Source of the DNA: Coleophoma eucalyptorum
Taxonomy: Eukaryota; Ascomycota; Leotiomycetes; Helotiales; Dermateaceae
Direction: 5' to 3'
DNA length: 64,000 nt
Assembly: GCA_026120035.1 (NCBI GenBank)
Contig: JALRME010000003.1
Location: 496,001 to 560,000, forward strand
The notes below the pieces were generated by a model, which had not been told where the DNA came from, did not search any database, and saw only the letters and a list, made by a program, of their open reading frames with translations. The position numbers were made by a program, and so were the translations under genes. Below, piece by piece: positions 36,226 through 46,842 of this stretch; the first letter of the stretch is position 1, and every line of letters starts with the position of its first letter.

Positions 36226-38952
36226 TCAGGCTCGTTCAACGACACCTCGCTCGCTTCGACGATGTTGTAATTCCATGTTGCCGCCACTCTGGCCAACGAC
36301 GCCCAAAGTCGCAGTTCTTGCTGCGCCTATGGGACTTCCTTTTTTGACTTGCCCTCTTATTCGTGGCTCTCCTGGGCCATCGACCACCACCAGAGTCGGT
36401 GTTAGCGCCCTCACTGGACTATCAACCAACCTCTCACCTAAGCCTGTGAAATCTGTTGTGACTTTGACTCGGGGCCGGGATAGAGTGCGATCCCCAAGAA
36501 TGAGAGGTTTGGGAGCTGCTTCAGCATTCATGGCCGTTGTCACCTTGTTCTGATCTAACGGGGCCGAAATATAGGGGTCGCCTCCTGGACTTCGAATTAG
36601 TTTCATCGGCGAAGAGGCCGCAGAATTTTGGGAGGTAGGTGAGTGACTCGATGACTTTTGTATTGGTACGAGTAGTTGGCGCTGTTGCCGTGAAACCGAT
36701 ATCTGTCGAGCAATAGATACGTTTGCGGCTGTTATTAAACGCTCCTCGTCCTCTGACACTCTTTGCTCGCCAGAAATATGTTCTGCAGATGGCCTGCCTT
36801 CTTCAGCTCCAGATGATACGAAAGAGAACGGACTTGAAACTTCTTCCAGAGGCGTCATGTGTTGAGGTTGATGATTGGCGTACATATTGGAATGCTGACG
36901 ATCGCCTGAAGGTCTCTGAAGGGAGGATCCAATACTGTTGTCTTCCGGTCGACGTATGTATATGGTTTCTACGTCGTTCCTATTTCCAGAAGTGGTGTTT
37001 GTTCTATCTCGGGCAGGAGGCTGAGAGAACGCAATGGGAATATCCATGGACGAAGTGCTAATCGTAGACTGAATAGTGCCTGCTCGGCCGCGCCCGATGG
37101 GTGGAGGAGGCTGGAGAATCTCCAGACTTTCGGATTTATCGAGATGCGAGGCATTTGAAACAGACGTAGCTGCCGAAGAGGCAGAATTGAGGGTCGATTC
37201 CGTGCTACTTGTTGAGTCCGCGCCTGCATTTGGATGACGAGTGACCATCACCCAAGCGGGTGAGTAAACCTTTGGCTTCATTGGAAAATTTGGAGTGGTA
37301 GTCTCCTCACCATTCTCAGATCTTATAGGGCTAACAGGAGACGTCAGATCAAGATGGGACCACTCTTGGGAAAACTGAGTAACGATTGGTTGGTGCTTTG
37401 GTTTCGTCCTTTGCTTGCTAGCTTGGGACTGTGGCTGTGGTGGTGCGATTGGTGGGGCTTCAGGAAGTGGTAGTTTTGGTTTGTGAGATTTCTCAAAGCT
37501 TGCTCTTGCAGGTGAAATTGCTCCGGGTGCTGTATTTGATCGCTGTAGAGGAGACTTGTGTCGAGGCTCATGGGCAGGAAGTGGCTCTCGAGCAGCTGCA
37601 CGTGAAGGTGTGTTAGGGAATAGAGAGAACGCCGGACTCCTGGTAGGCTGGGGAGAGGTGGCCCTCCGTGGTCTCAGCAGCTTTTCTTTTTCTTCGAGTT
37701 CTCTCTCCTGCATTCCATTAGTTCCTTCTCGAGTACTGTAGCTTGCCGCACATACCTTTGCTTGAAGTGCTTCATTAACAGTTTTCAGCTTGTCAAGAGT
37801 TGCTTGTCGTCTTGCTAATAATGCTGATGAACTCGTACTATTAGGCTTGAGAACACTCCCAAACATGATACTATACCGTTCCATTTGTACCGAAGGAATA
37901 TCAACGTTTAGCATTGGCCCACCGTCAAGAGTGATTTGAGGATTTCCGGCAGCAGGAGGGTTCCCGCCTGCTCGGAAATCAAACTCCAGCGGCGAGTCAT
38001 GGGGTGTCGTTGCAGCTCTCTTCAGATCAGGCTTCGTTTTCAACTTCTTCACAGAATTCGATCGGCCCCTTCCCCGACTCTTCGAATTCCCGCTTTCTGT
38101 GGGTGGGGACGGCGCTGCTTGGCTTGCCTCTGCTTCCGCCGACGTTGAAGCTACTCCCTCAGGCTGAACTTGATAAAATGGTGCCGGGGGCGACTGTTTC
38201 TTTCCTCCCCCAAAGAGCCCTCCTAAAAGCTTCCACTTGCTTGCCTTCTGCTGTTTCTGTGGCGCATTGGGGTCCGAAAATGGTTCCACGGGGCTCATCC
38301 GTACTGGGGATCCAACCTGGCGGAGTTCAAATTGCCCCTGATTATCGAGTCCGTTTGTTTGTAAATGAGGCGGTGGATGTGAAGGACTGCCCAGTGCCAT
38401 ACCGATCTCCATCTGATTCTCCATGCTGGCAGTTTGAATAGTTGGCGATGCTACGATGTCAGGACTTCGTGGCAACGTCAGGCTCGATTTTCGCAGAGGG
38501 AAAGGCGCGGGAGACAATGACCGCGTACTCGCAGAAGGAGATGGTAATGGACGGGCTAGAGGGAAATCATAGAAGGTAGTCTCCTTCCCGTGTGCTCCCA
38601 ATGGGTGGAGATGTAAGTCGTCCCGTGTTTCCCTCTTGCCAGGACTTCTTCTCAGACTGGAGCTGGACTTGAAATTTTTGGAAGCTGGGCCACCTGAGGT
38701 ATTAGGTCGCTCTGGAAGCGCATGGTGTGCATGTTTATTAGTATGGCCCGGTGCATGCGCATGCGCATGCGTGGGGAAGTCAAACTGTCGTGCGATGTCA
38801 GGATCCACGAGTCTCGCTTGTGCACGTCTGGGTGCTTGACCTGAGACGTCAAACGTCTTATCAATAGGGTCTTCAGGGAATCCTGTGGCGGTTCGACCTC
38901 TCACAACGGGCGTAGCTTGAACACCCGTTGCCGAAATAGTCGTCTTCGCCAT
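36226..38952 (-). CDS. Large intrinsically disordered protein, unknown function
   Basis: I do not recognise a catalytic domain. A single exon encodes 908 residues from the ATG at 38952 (MAKTTISATGVQATPVV). The open frame continues upstream to 38997, but only through a TTG. Most of the chain is Ser/Pro/Arg-rich and lacks stable hydrophobic core. Recognisable patches are VRGRTATGFPEDPIDKTFDV near the start, a His-rich tract (THAHAHAPGHTNKHAHHA, about residues 60-78), the patch KWKLLGGLFGGGKK, a short predicted helix at ALLARRQATLDKLKTVNEAL, and a better-kept end with ALTPTLVVVDGPGEPRIRGQ. Many SP/TP sites suggest phosphorylation. Such chains often act as scaffolds at the cell cortex or septa, but that is only inference. 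The first half of the tail is the most likely interaction region. Confidence 0.7.
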   Translation of the reverse strand: MAKTTISATGVQATPVVRGRTATGFPEDPIDKTFDVSGQAPRRAQARLVDPDIARQFDFPTHAHAHAPGHTNKHAHHALPERPNTSGGPASKNFKSSSSLRRSPGKRETRDDLHLHPLGAHGKETTFYDFPLARPLPSPSASTRSLSPAPFPLRKSSLTLPRSPDIVASPTIQTASMENQMEIGMALGSPSHPPPHLQTNGLDNQGQFELRQVGSPVRMSPVEPFSDPNAPQKQQKASKWKLLGGLFGGGKKQSPPAPFYQVQPEGVASTSAEAEASQAAPSPPTESGNSKSRGRGRSNSVKKLKTKPDLKRAATTPHDSPLEFDFRAGGNPPAAGNPQITLDGGPMLNVDIPSVQMERYSIMFGSVLKPNSTSSSALLARRQATLDKLKTVNEALQAKVCAASYSTREGTNGMQERELEEKEKLLRPRRATSPQPTRSPAFSLFPNTPSRAAAREPLPAHEPRHKSPLQRSNTAPGAISPARASFEKSHKPKLPLPEAPPIAPPQPQSQASKQRTKPKHQPIVTQFSQEWSHLDLTSPVSPIRSENGEETTTPNFPMKPKVYSPAWVMVTRHPNAGADSTSSTESTLNSASSAATSVSNASHLDKSESLEILQPPPPIGRGRAGTIQSTISTSSMDIPIAFSQPPARDRTNTTSGNRNDVETIYIRRPEDNSIGSSLQRPSGDRQHSNMYANHQPQHMTPLEEVSSPFSFVSSGAEEGRPSAEHISGEQRVSEDEERLITAANVSIARQISVSRQQRQLLVPIQKSSSHSPTSQNSAASSPMKLIRSPGGDPYISAPLDQNKVTTAMNAEAAPKPLILGDRTLSRPRVKVTTDFTGLGERLVDSPVRALTPTLVVVDGPGEPRIRGQVKKGSPIGAARTATLGVVGQSGGNMELQHRRSERGVVERA

Positions 38953-41900
38953 CCTGTTGCTTGCAAACCTGCCTTCTGGGAGTCCCTCGTCTCCCAAGTC
39001 CGAAGAGTTCGCAGTGCGGTCTCGTCCAGATAGAGCAAGCTGGAGGCTTCTGAGCTACCAAATATGGCCAAGTGTCGTGAAACCAAAACTGGGCTATACA
39101 GTTTATGCTTATATGTCCCTCTTGCCCTCTCTCTTTCTCTCTCTGTGTCTGCGCTTCTGACGTGTTGAAGGAGTGGACAGGCTCACTAGGAAACCCTTGG
39201 GTACTATTACTGAACCTTTACAGAATGGAACAAAGAGAATGAGAAAGTGTAGGAGGGCAGCAGTTCTTGAAGACGGCACGCAGAAGACGAAATGAAATTG
39301 GACAGAGGAAACATTCACTTGCCTGCAGGCACTTGTTCAGCCTTAATTTCGTCTGAATGTGGTTGTCTGCTGCAGTGTCTGAGGTTAATGGTCGGGCAAT
39401 TTGATTACAGGTCGAGGTTTTGATCGACGGCCAGCATCACAGGCGCGCCTTCAGTAAGGTGTGGGTGGTGCGGAGGATATCCAGATGCAACAGACCAGGC
39501 CGGGGAGATCAAGCTCGTCAGGACGCTGGCCCTTTGGTGCAGCTGTCTCGGACCCTCGACCCTGCTGATGTTCTGGAAGACAAGGGAAGAAGCAAGCGCG
39601 GAGGCCATGGGCTCAGAGCTCAGGACGCCTTGGCCAGCACTGGCGTATCAGACATGGATTTGATCACTGCATAATCTTACTCTCGACAGGGGAGCGATGT
39701 AGCTGCCGTGATACGGCCTGTAGTATTGTGCGATGCCATCAGAGTGCGGCAGAGCATGCGCGCGCAAGGTATAGGATGAAATGAAAGAAATTGAATCGAA
39801 ATGAAAACAAGATGAAGGTGTAGTGTGTCCTTCGTATCTGTCCTGTGTGGTCTTGGTCTTGGCGGCATGTACGACCTTGCGTGAGCAGGGGCAGCATGAG
39901 GACAGCGAGAATATCGGAGCAGAATTGAGGCCATTGATATTATGCTAGGTGAGCGTTGTTCTGTCCTGGACTGGATTGTTCGCGACGAGCAAAAATGAGA
40001 GAGGTGCCTGGTCCCTGGTCCCTGATGTTCTGGCGTCCTGGCGTCTCTCCTGCCTTAGCGCGGCGATCACACCTCGAGTCCAGACGAAACACGGATCGTG
40101 CCTCCAACAATGTGTACACACACACGCTCCACACAGCACCAGCACCTCTGTACCTCGACAGCGCCAGCGTCATCTTGATTCACATTTGCTCCCAGAACGA
40201 AAGCGAATCGTCACATCACATCATCTTGCAGCAACATACCGCTTGGACACTACCGTTGGACATGTGTTTTCTTAGACAAGGGTTGGGAGGAAGCCAGCCT
40301 ATCCGTAAGACCCCAGACAGACGCTTGTTCCTCGACAAGGCAGACCGACGGACAGACAATGGCGGAGGAATCTTCCTATAGGATGCATGTCGCAAGCCTT
40401 GCCACCCCCCTATATCAGAAAAGCTGAATAACTGCCCTTGAAGTTATATAAGCGTGGCGACTTGTGTTGGCAAAGCCCTGAACAAAGCCACAGATTTTCC
40501 TTTGGAGGGAGGGTCTTTGCCTTGATTCTCATCTGAATAGGCGACCCTCTTGTAACCGGAGCCCACTTTGCCAGATGATATCGTCGGCTATCTGACACGG
40601 GCAAGCCGGTTTCACGGTCTGATTCAGTTCATATGCCGACGGATTGCCAGCCTTGTGGGCGGAAAAACAAAAAATAGGGAGCTTTTCTAGTCGATTATTA
40701 TAGCCCACCAAAGTTGGCAGGTGGACACACATCCCTTTGTGGCGAGTTGCTACTACATGGTTGATGAAAGCTACAATCGATCTGTGCAAATAAAAGCTCC
40801 GATCTTAACTATTGGACAGCATTCAGGTGGGTAGACGATCTTCTTGATTGTCGATCTTGATAAGCATTGAAGGTCGACTGTACCTTCCTCACTATGACCA
40901 AGGTCTGTCCACATTCAAACAACGGATGTCCGTGGGCTGGATACCAAAGGGTTTATGGCATCACGGGGCAGGATTAAGCCAAAACTCAACTGATGTTTTC
41001 TTTGCTTACTGTTCAGTTTCTGTTTGTTTCGTTCCGCTCTGCCAAGCCAGAGTGGGCAGACTCGATCTGCTTGAAGTTAAGCATTGTGCACCGAGCATAG
41101 ACCATGAAGGTTCGTGAACATTCTCCGTACCTTGTGTGGCCACACAGATTGTCATTATGTCTTCCTACGCCGGGAGAATCGATCGTTGAACGACTCTGAT
41201 TTGTTACCTTCACGGCTTGCCGAATTGCCACCCCCGAGAAGAGCAGAGCTGGAGAGGTCCAACTACAGTCTCTCTTACTAGGCTTTCCATGTCAAGAAAG
41301 GGCATTTTTGCCTATGGTCGTTACCTTGCTGGCAGTCCGTGAGTTAGTGCTTATAAGCAAAATACCTTGGCACATATCAGGGCGAGAGTCTTTCCAGATC
41401 CGTTGAGACAAATTTCAAAGACACAAAGACAAAGTGTTTTTCTGTCAAACGATCCTTGTGCCAGTGCGAGTAACTTGCAACGAAATGGACTGAAATTTTC
41501 CTTCTTCCAGAGTCCCTGTCTCAACCCAGGTAACTGGCAAGGTCAATCTCAAGGTTAGAAAACAATGGATGAGTAAGCTGCGCTGTAATTTCCCCGCTGT
41601 AAGAAGTTGTAAGTAGCTTCAAGTTTTAACTACTGTATGTATCTATCTTAGCAATACTGTAGTTCCACATTTCACCAAAAGAAATTCAGAGTCAATTGAA
41701 TGTTTAGATCATGACAGTGGGCAGCTTGACATAATCGAGACGACTTTTCGTAAAGGCTTAGCCTTTGTGGATTCGTTTCTTGGCCTAGTCGCAAGGCTGA
41801 GTTAAGCTGAAATCTCACAGGGCCTTGGTGCATTGTGGGGATTACTTTACCCATTTATCGTGGTCTTGGAGCTCTAGCAAGATTCCGGTAGTATATCAGA

Positions 41901-42909
41901 CAATGATCTATCTCAAGGCAAGGGGAACATAGGTAAGCCTCATATCGAGCGTTGTGGTGACCTACTGGTTGATGTTCTGCTCCTTTACTTCTTGGTCTAT
42001 TTTCCTCTCTAGCCAGGAATCTTAAGATGGATGGAGATCATTGTGATACTCGAAATAGGAAAGAATTTTCCATTGTCAGAACAGTGGAATCAACATAAGA
42101 CCCTCCTTGGTCTGAGACCTGATCCTGACATCTCGCTGTGGTCTCCTTTCTTGAAGAACTTTGTATACACATGATTGAGTAAGATGTATTTGGTGTTTAC
42201 AACCACCTAGAACAGCATTTCACGTCACCAGGACCCAAGTCATTAAGCCGACGGAAATTTCGCCTCGACAACTAACTATGCTCTCCTCTGGCCTTCCCAA
42301 TACTCTTTTTCTTGATGAAATTCTCGTGTTAGTACAAATTTCTCAACATTCCAAAATATGATATGAGATGCAAACCTCTAACATGCTTTTTATAGCCTGG
42401 CCTCATACTGAGGGCCTTCCTATCTCCTGGAGACGGCACCTTGAGTCTTGTCTGGGATACCAACTACCCAGGCACCTTCTGTCCCGGGAAAGCTTCACGA
42501 CAGACCAAGAAAATCAGACAACAGAATTTGAGGGGTCGCCTATCATTGAATGAGTGAACTGCCTCAGATTCACCTATATCTGGAAGCTCGTTCCGTATCA
42601 CTCGGTAGCAAAGCAGTGGCCCTGTCAAATCCTGACAGCTTATATCTTATTCAAGAGCTACGGCACGCTAAAGAGGAAATGCATTGCATGCCTAGCCATG
42701 GAAACAAGAGTATCTATCGACTACTAGTACGCATCTGTTGTACAGTAACCGACACTCCAACCCTGGTGTTGGCTATGTTGGCTACCTAGGTATCTAAGAA
42801 ACTTGGTAGGAACCATGCTGCCTATATTGTCAACAAAGTCGTGGTGCCTCCGCACTCTTCGTCTTGTTGCCTAGGTATATGCTTCGACAGGTAGCACTCG
42901 CGGACTACC

Positions 42910-43001
42910 ACACCGCCTGGCCTTAATCCCGGGAAATGTTCCAGGGATTTATTATTATTATTATTAATGACTTAGACAGTTGGATTCCATCCAGGCGGTG
43001 T
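42910..43001. repeat. Inverted-repeat-bounded 92-bp element, MITE-like
   Basis: ACACCGCCTGG at 42910-42920 and its exact reverse complement at 42991-43001, with a 70-bp spacer that contains a TTA microsatellite (42950-42967). CCCGGG words sit inside the left arm side and just outside the right arm. No clear target-site duplication was found. Confidence 0.5.
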
Positions 43002-43383
43002 CCCGGGCCGTGATATTTTGGAATGGGCTACGAGTTGTACCATGGAGCCAACTTCATTCAACGGCTGAGTAAGCGGTACAATGGTTGCCTCAATTCAGAA
43101 GCACATCTGGGAGTTATGAAATAAAGTACAAGAATGCGATTCAGCACATCACGATTGCACAAAGGCACAAAAGTGCATAAATGGTCGGACATGAAACAAG
43201 GTTGATGCCGGCATTGGAGGGCTGTATCGCATCAGTAAGGCCGCTGGGCAGGTAGAAGTGTTCGGAAGTAAGCTTGCACGAGACAGATGATGATGAGCCA
43301 AGGGTTCAGTCGACTCACGCTTCTTCCCATGAGGATATAAGATAGAGCGCAATATGCAGCGTCGTTGACGATCTCCCCCATTC

Positions 43384-43390
43384 TCACGTG
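43384..43390. promoter_or_regulatory. TCACGTG E-box-like site upstream of profilin
   Basis: Lies 344 bp before the profilin ATG and 10 bp before a long polypurine tract. Same 7-mer as in four other promoters of the window. Confidence 0.35.
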
Positions 43391-43399
43391 CCGATCTGC

Positions 43400-43445
43400 A
43401 GAAAAAAAGAAAAAAAGAAAAGGAAAAAAGAAAAAAGAAAAAGAA
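43400..43445. repeat. Polypurine (A/G) tract in the profilin promoter
   Basis: Forty-six consecutive purines, mostly A with regular single G. Such tracts exclude nucleosomes and are common in strong promoters; here it is about 280 bp before the ATG. Confidence 0.8.
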
Positions 43446-43727
43446 CAGGAACGGTGGAAGGGTGGAACACCAAACCTGCCTGCAACGCAGCTCAGTTCAG
43501 TAGTCAGCCCAAGCCGGCCAGTCGTCTCAACCCCACCATAATTCGCTTAAGGAGGGAACAGGTCGCGAAAGAGGTGCTTGCTTGCTTGATTGTTGACCGA
43601 AACACAAAACAACTTACCTACACATCCTCAAACCTTCCAGACCACAACCTCGTTCTTGTTCCCTTCCCGCCCCCAAGTTCCACTCCCATACCAAACTACC
43701 AATTTCACATATCACACATCACCAAAA

Positions 43728-44607
43728 ATGTCGTGGCAGGGTATGTTTTCTATTCCAATGTTGACGGAGTTGGGGAAAACCCCCTCTTCCGCAAACTTTA
43801 CCCCTCTATGAGCCCTGTGGGATACCTCGTTGCGATGATGAACGAACGCTGACTTGGCCGCGCTTTCTTGTAGCATACGTTGACTCCAGGTACGTTCAGT
43901 CGCATGCTGCTTGAGAAGGCAGATGAAAACATCCATTGGCAGAAGGAATACTGATGATGTGTGTCTCGGAAAAGCCTTGTTGGCAGCGGTCACCTCGATA
44001 AGGGAGCTATCTACAGCGCAGCCGGCGACAGCGTCTGGGCTACCAGTGCAGGCTTTACCGTACGTTGCATCCATCCACCTTCCTTTCGCACCAACTTGCT
44101 CCTTATGTATCACCTCATTCTTCCGGCCTGCACCTCGCGGTCGTGTGGTCATCGTGACAGAATGAAGTGGCGGAGTGGGGTGGGGTTGAGAACGAAAATG
44201 GCGGTGGATACATGACAAGATACTATTCTCTAATCAGAACCTTTGCAGATCTCTCCAGAGGAAATGAAGGAGGTCGTCTCAGCGCTCAGCGGTCAGGTCG
44301 ATAAGCTATATGCAGAGGGATTACATGTCGCAAGTGAGAGATACGTTGTCACTAAGGCTGAGGGAAGAAGTGTTTACGCAAGAAAGGTGCGATATACCCA
44401 TGACCCCCTCCTCTTATGTGTCCTCGATGGCATTGGAGATGCGAGATTAGCTAATTCCCCTTGGTTGTCTAGGGTAAGGAAGGTGTCGTAATAGTCAAGA
44501 CCACCCAAGCCATCCTCGTGGCCCACTACGGCGAAGGTGCTATTGCAGGAAACGCCGCAACGACCGTCGAGCAACTGGCAGATTACCTCATTGGTCTTGG
44601 CTACTAG
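43728..44607 (+). CDS. pfn: Profilin
   Basis: Small actin-monomer-binding protein that feeds actin to formins at growing tips. Five exons (43728-43740, 43874-43889, 43975-44059, 44249-44386, 44473-44607) give 128 residues. The N-terminus MSWQAYVDSSLVGSGHLDKGAIY is the conserved poly-proline-binding face (W3, Y6). The C-terminus has VVIVKTTQAILVAHYGE and ends in LADYLIGLGY. Exons 1 and 2 are micro-exons of 13 and 16 nt, so gene finders may miss the start. The fourth exon carries the actin-facing ISPEEMKEV region. The gene is convergent with the Rab-like gene downstream. Confidence 0.95.
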
Positions 44608-45722
44608 ATTGCGCACCGGAGACAAAAGGTCCGTCGCAGTTGAGGTTTATTGGGGAGAGATGGGAACTAGAAAATGATTGTCGCGGCAGTACGGGAGGAA
44701 GAGAGCTGACTATACTTTGGGAACGAAGGAAAAGCTCGTTTGCATGCAGTATCTAGGAGGAAAATTGAAAGCTCTTGATACTCCCTTTACACCACGGAAG
44801 AGGATCAAGCTTGCTCCTTCTTTCTCTAAGGGCCTGGGAGGTTAGCTGGCTAGCTGTGGGGTTTAGATACTAGAACAGTGTCTTTACATGTTGTCCTGTG
44901 TTTTGTTTCTTGTTATCATCAGTCATCCATCTTTCATGATTCCGTTGGTTGGTTTGATAGCTACCGTGCATAAAGCGAATGAAGGTACACGGCCGTTTCT
45001 ATATTACACGTATGTTCCTCACTGATGATTCTTTGCAATTAGAAATGCAATTGTACTCCTTACCTAATCATCCCACAGCATTATGTCTCAGAGTATCTCA
45101 CAAAGTAGGTGGAAGACGCAAGTTTCCCAGAGAGGACAAGTGAAAAAAGTTCATAGATTTATAACCGACTCCCATCTCATGCAAGTTGATCCTGTGGAGA
45201 TAAGTCCCGTCCATCCACGCCGTCTATATACAAGGAAACCTTGCACTAGCCAGCCAAGTAGCCAAGCACAGGTAACATGCAAGATGATAGGTGCTAGATG
45301 CTAGATCCAATGTACAAAAAGCAAACATGGCAGAGAGAAGTATAAAAGAGAAGCAGAAAACAAGCCGACAGTGCTTGCATCAGACTATGCCCATAAATCT
45401 GCTTCCCTACAAAGAAAATAAACGCCAGGATGCTGCTCGCCTGTCCCAAAAACAAATGCCCAAAAACCAAATCATTAGAGCGCGCAGATAGACAAAAATA
45501 AAAAACCAGATGCAAGGCCATGCAAAGGTAAAGTAAGGGAAACGATAAAATAAAAGCCCAGAACGCCTGCTCATGACGAGAAATAAAAGGGGTATCCAAC
45601 ACTTATGCAAGGCAGCCCAAAAAGTAACATCCGTAATCCATCCACCAGCCGTCCGTCCGCCCGCATCCATATTCGTTATCCAAAGTCGAACCAAGAGAGA
45701 AAATGTCGTTATCATCACCAAC
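44608..45722. other. Convergent 3' region between profilin and the Rab-like gene
   Basis: No gene seen. Frames antisense to this spacer (45294-45602, 45407-45853 minus) are hydrophobic by composition but overlap the Rab exon in another phase and are rejected. Confidence 0.55.
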
Positions 45723-46842
45723 CTAGCAACATCTCCTCCTCGGCGCCCTCCTATCAATCGCCGCACCACCAGCTGCGCTTTCACTCTCAACATGTTCGTC
45801 GACGAAAACACCTGGTGGAAATCCCAACCAACTCCTTCTATCCCTACCAACACGGAAGCTCCCTCGGGTGTTCATACCGTCAAAGTATCCATCCTGTTCA
45901 CCAACGCCTGGTGTAAGGCCTGGTGTCGCCGTAGCACTGAGGAGCGCATCCTGCATTTTGCGATTTTGCTCGACCAATTTCCGCGAGATAACCCGGAATA
46001 CCTCCTCAACACCCTCGCCGCTCTCTGCAGAAACCTCATGGCAGCAATCCCAGCCCACGTCTTGGCCCCAAAAGCCCGAACTACGTTTTGAACTTGGGCT
46101 GCGCGCACCGTCGAATCCCGACGTATAGCCACCTCCATCTCCCCCTCGGGCTTGTAGCCGCTCAAACCCCATGGGTGTTGCTGTTGGCGGCGGCGTCGAA
46201 GATTGGCCCGGTGCGAGGTTGTCTGCTACGTAGGCTATACAGCGCTCGAAGGGTACTTGGCGAAGGGTTGGTGTCTGCGCAACGATATCTGCTTTGGTAC
46301 CCACAACGTGCAGGATTACGTCCGCGGGCAAATTGCGGCGGAGCTCAGTGAGCCAGATGCCCATCTCTTCGAAGGAGGAGAGCTCCGTGATCGAGTAGCA
46401 GAGAATGCAGGCGTTTGCACCGCGATAGTAGAGTCTCGATATTGATCTGGTACCGGACGGATGGGTAAGCGATCTTTCTTTTAAGCATATCATGAACTTT
46501 CCCCTCCTTGCTGTTTCTCTCACCAAAGGGATAGAATTTTGATTACATACCGAAATCTCTCCTGTCCTGCTGTATCCCAGATTTGGAGGCGTACTGTGGT
46601 ATCGGAATCATCGTCCACAACGCGCTTGGTTAGGAAGGACGCGCCAACCGTGCTGGTGGTACTAGCAGGGGAGAACTGGTTCTTGACATATCGATGTACG
46701 AGACTGCGAAGTAAAATGGCAGATCAGCAAGCAAATCCCCACGAGAGGAGTTCAAATAGAGAGTTTCATGGAATACACACCTCGTCTTCCCAACTCCCTG
46801 ACTCCCCAGAACCACAATTTTGGCCTCCAAACTCCCGGTCAT
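45723..46842 (-). CDS. Rab-family small GTPase with an extended C-terminal half
   Basis: Switch protein of vesicle traffic. Exons 46781-46842, 46551-46703 and 45723-46446 give 312 residues, about 100 more than a usual Rab. G1 is GSQGVGKT (13-20), G2 contains STVGASF, G3 is WDTAGQERF (63-71), G4 is GTKAD and G5 is SAESGEG. The chain ends in RRRCC, a double-cysteine geranylgeranylation signal of Rabs. Between G4 and G5 there is an insertion of about 60 residues rich in Pro, Gly and Ser. The tail after G5 is also long. G4 has TKxD instead of NKxD. The core is nearest to the Rab5/21-like branch by eye, but I cannot assign the subfamily. The start is at the G domain, with no upstream extension. 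Confidence 0.85.

Larger units (their letters stand above)
38953..43727. other. 4.8-kb gene-free region
   Basis: Between the start of the disordered-protein gene and profilin. No frame shows protein character. Visible items: CTCTTTCTCTCTCTCTG pyrimidine stretches near 39125-39145, a (TTA)n run at 42950-42967, an 11-bp inverted repeat at 42910-42920 / 42991-43001, a TCACGTG site at 43384-43390 and a 46-nt polypurine tract at 43400-43445 that belong to the profilin promoter. A noncoding transcript is possible but I have no direct sign of one. Confidence 0.55.

Noticed and set aside
38953..38997. N-terminal extension of the disordered protein (MGDEG...)
   Set aside because: It begins with TTG, not ATG; the first ATG is at 38952.
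43712..44218. 168-residue minus frame across profilin introns and exons
   Set aside because: Antisense shadow; profilin on the plus strand explains the region with correct splice sites.
45407..45853. Hydrophobic 148-residue minus frame
   Set aside because: Overlaps the 3' exon of the Rab-like gene in another phase and has no start context or family look.
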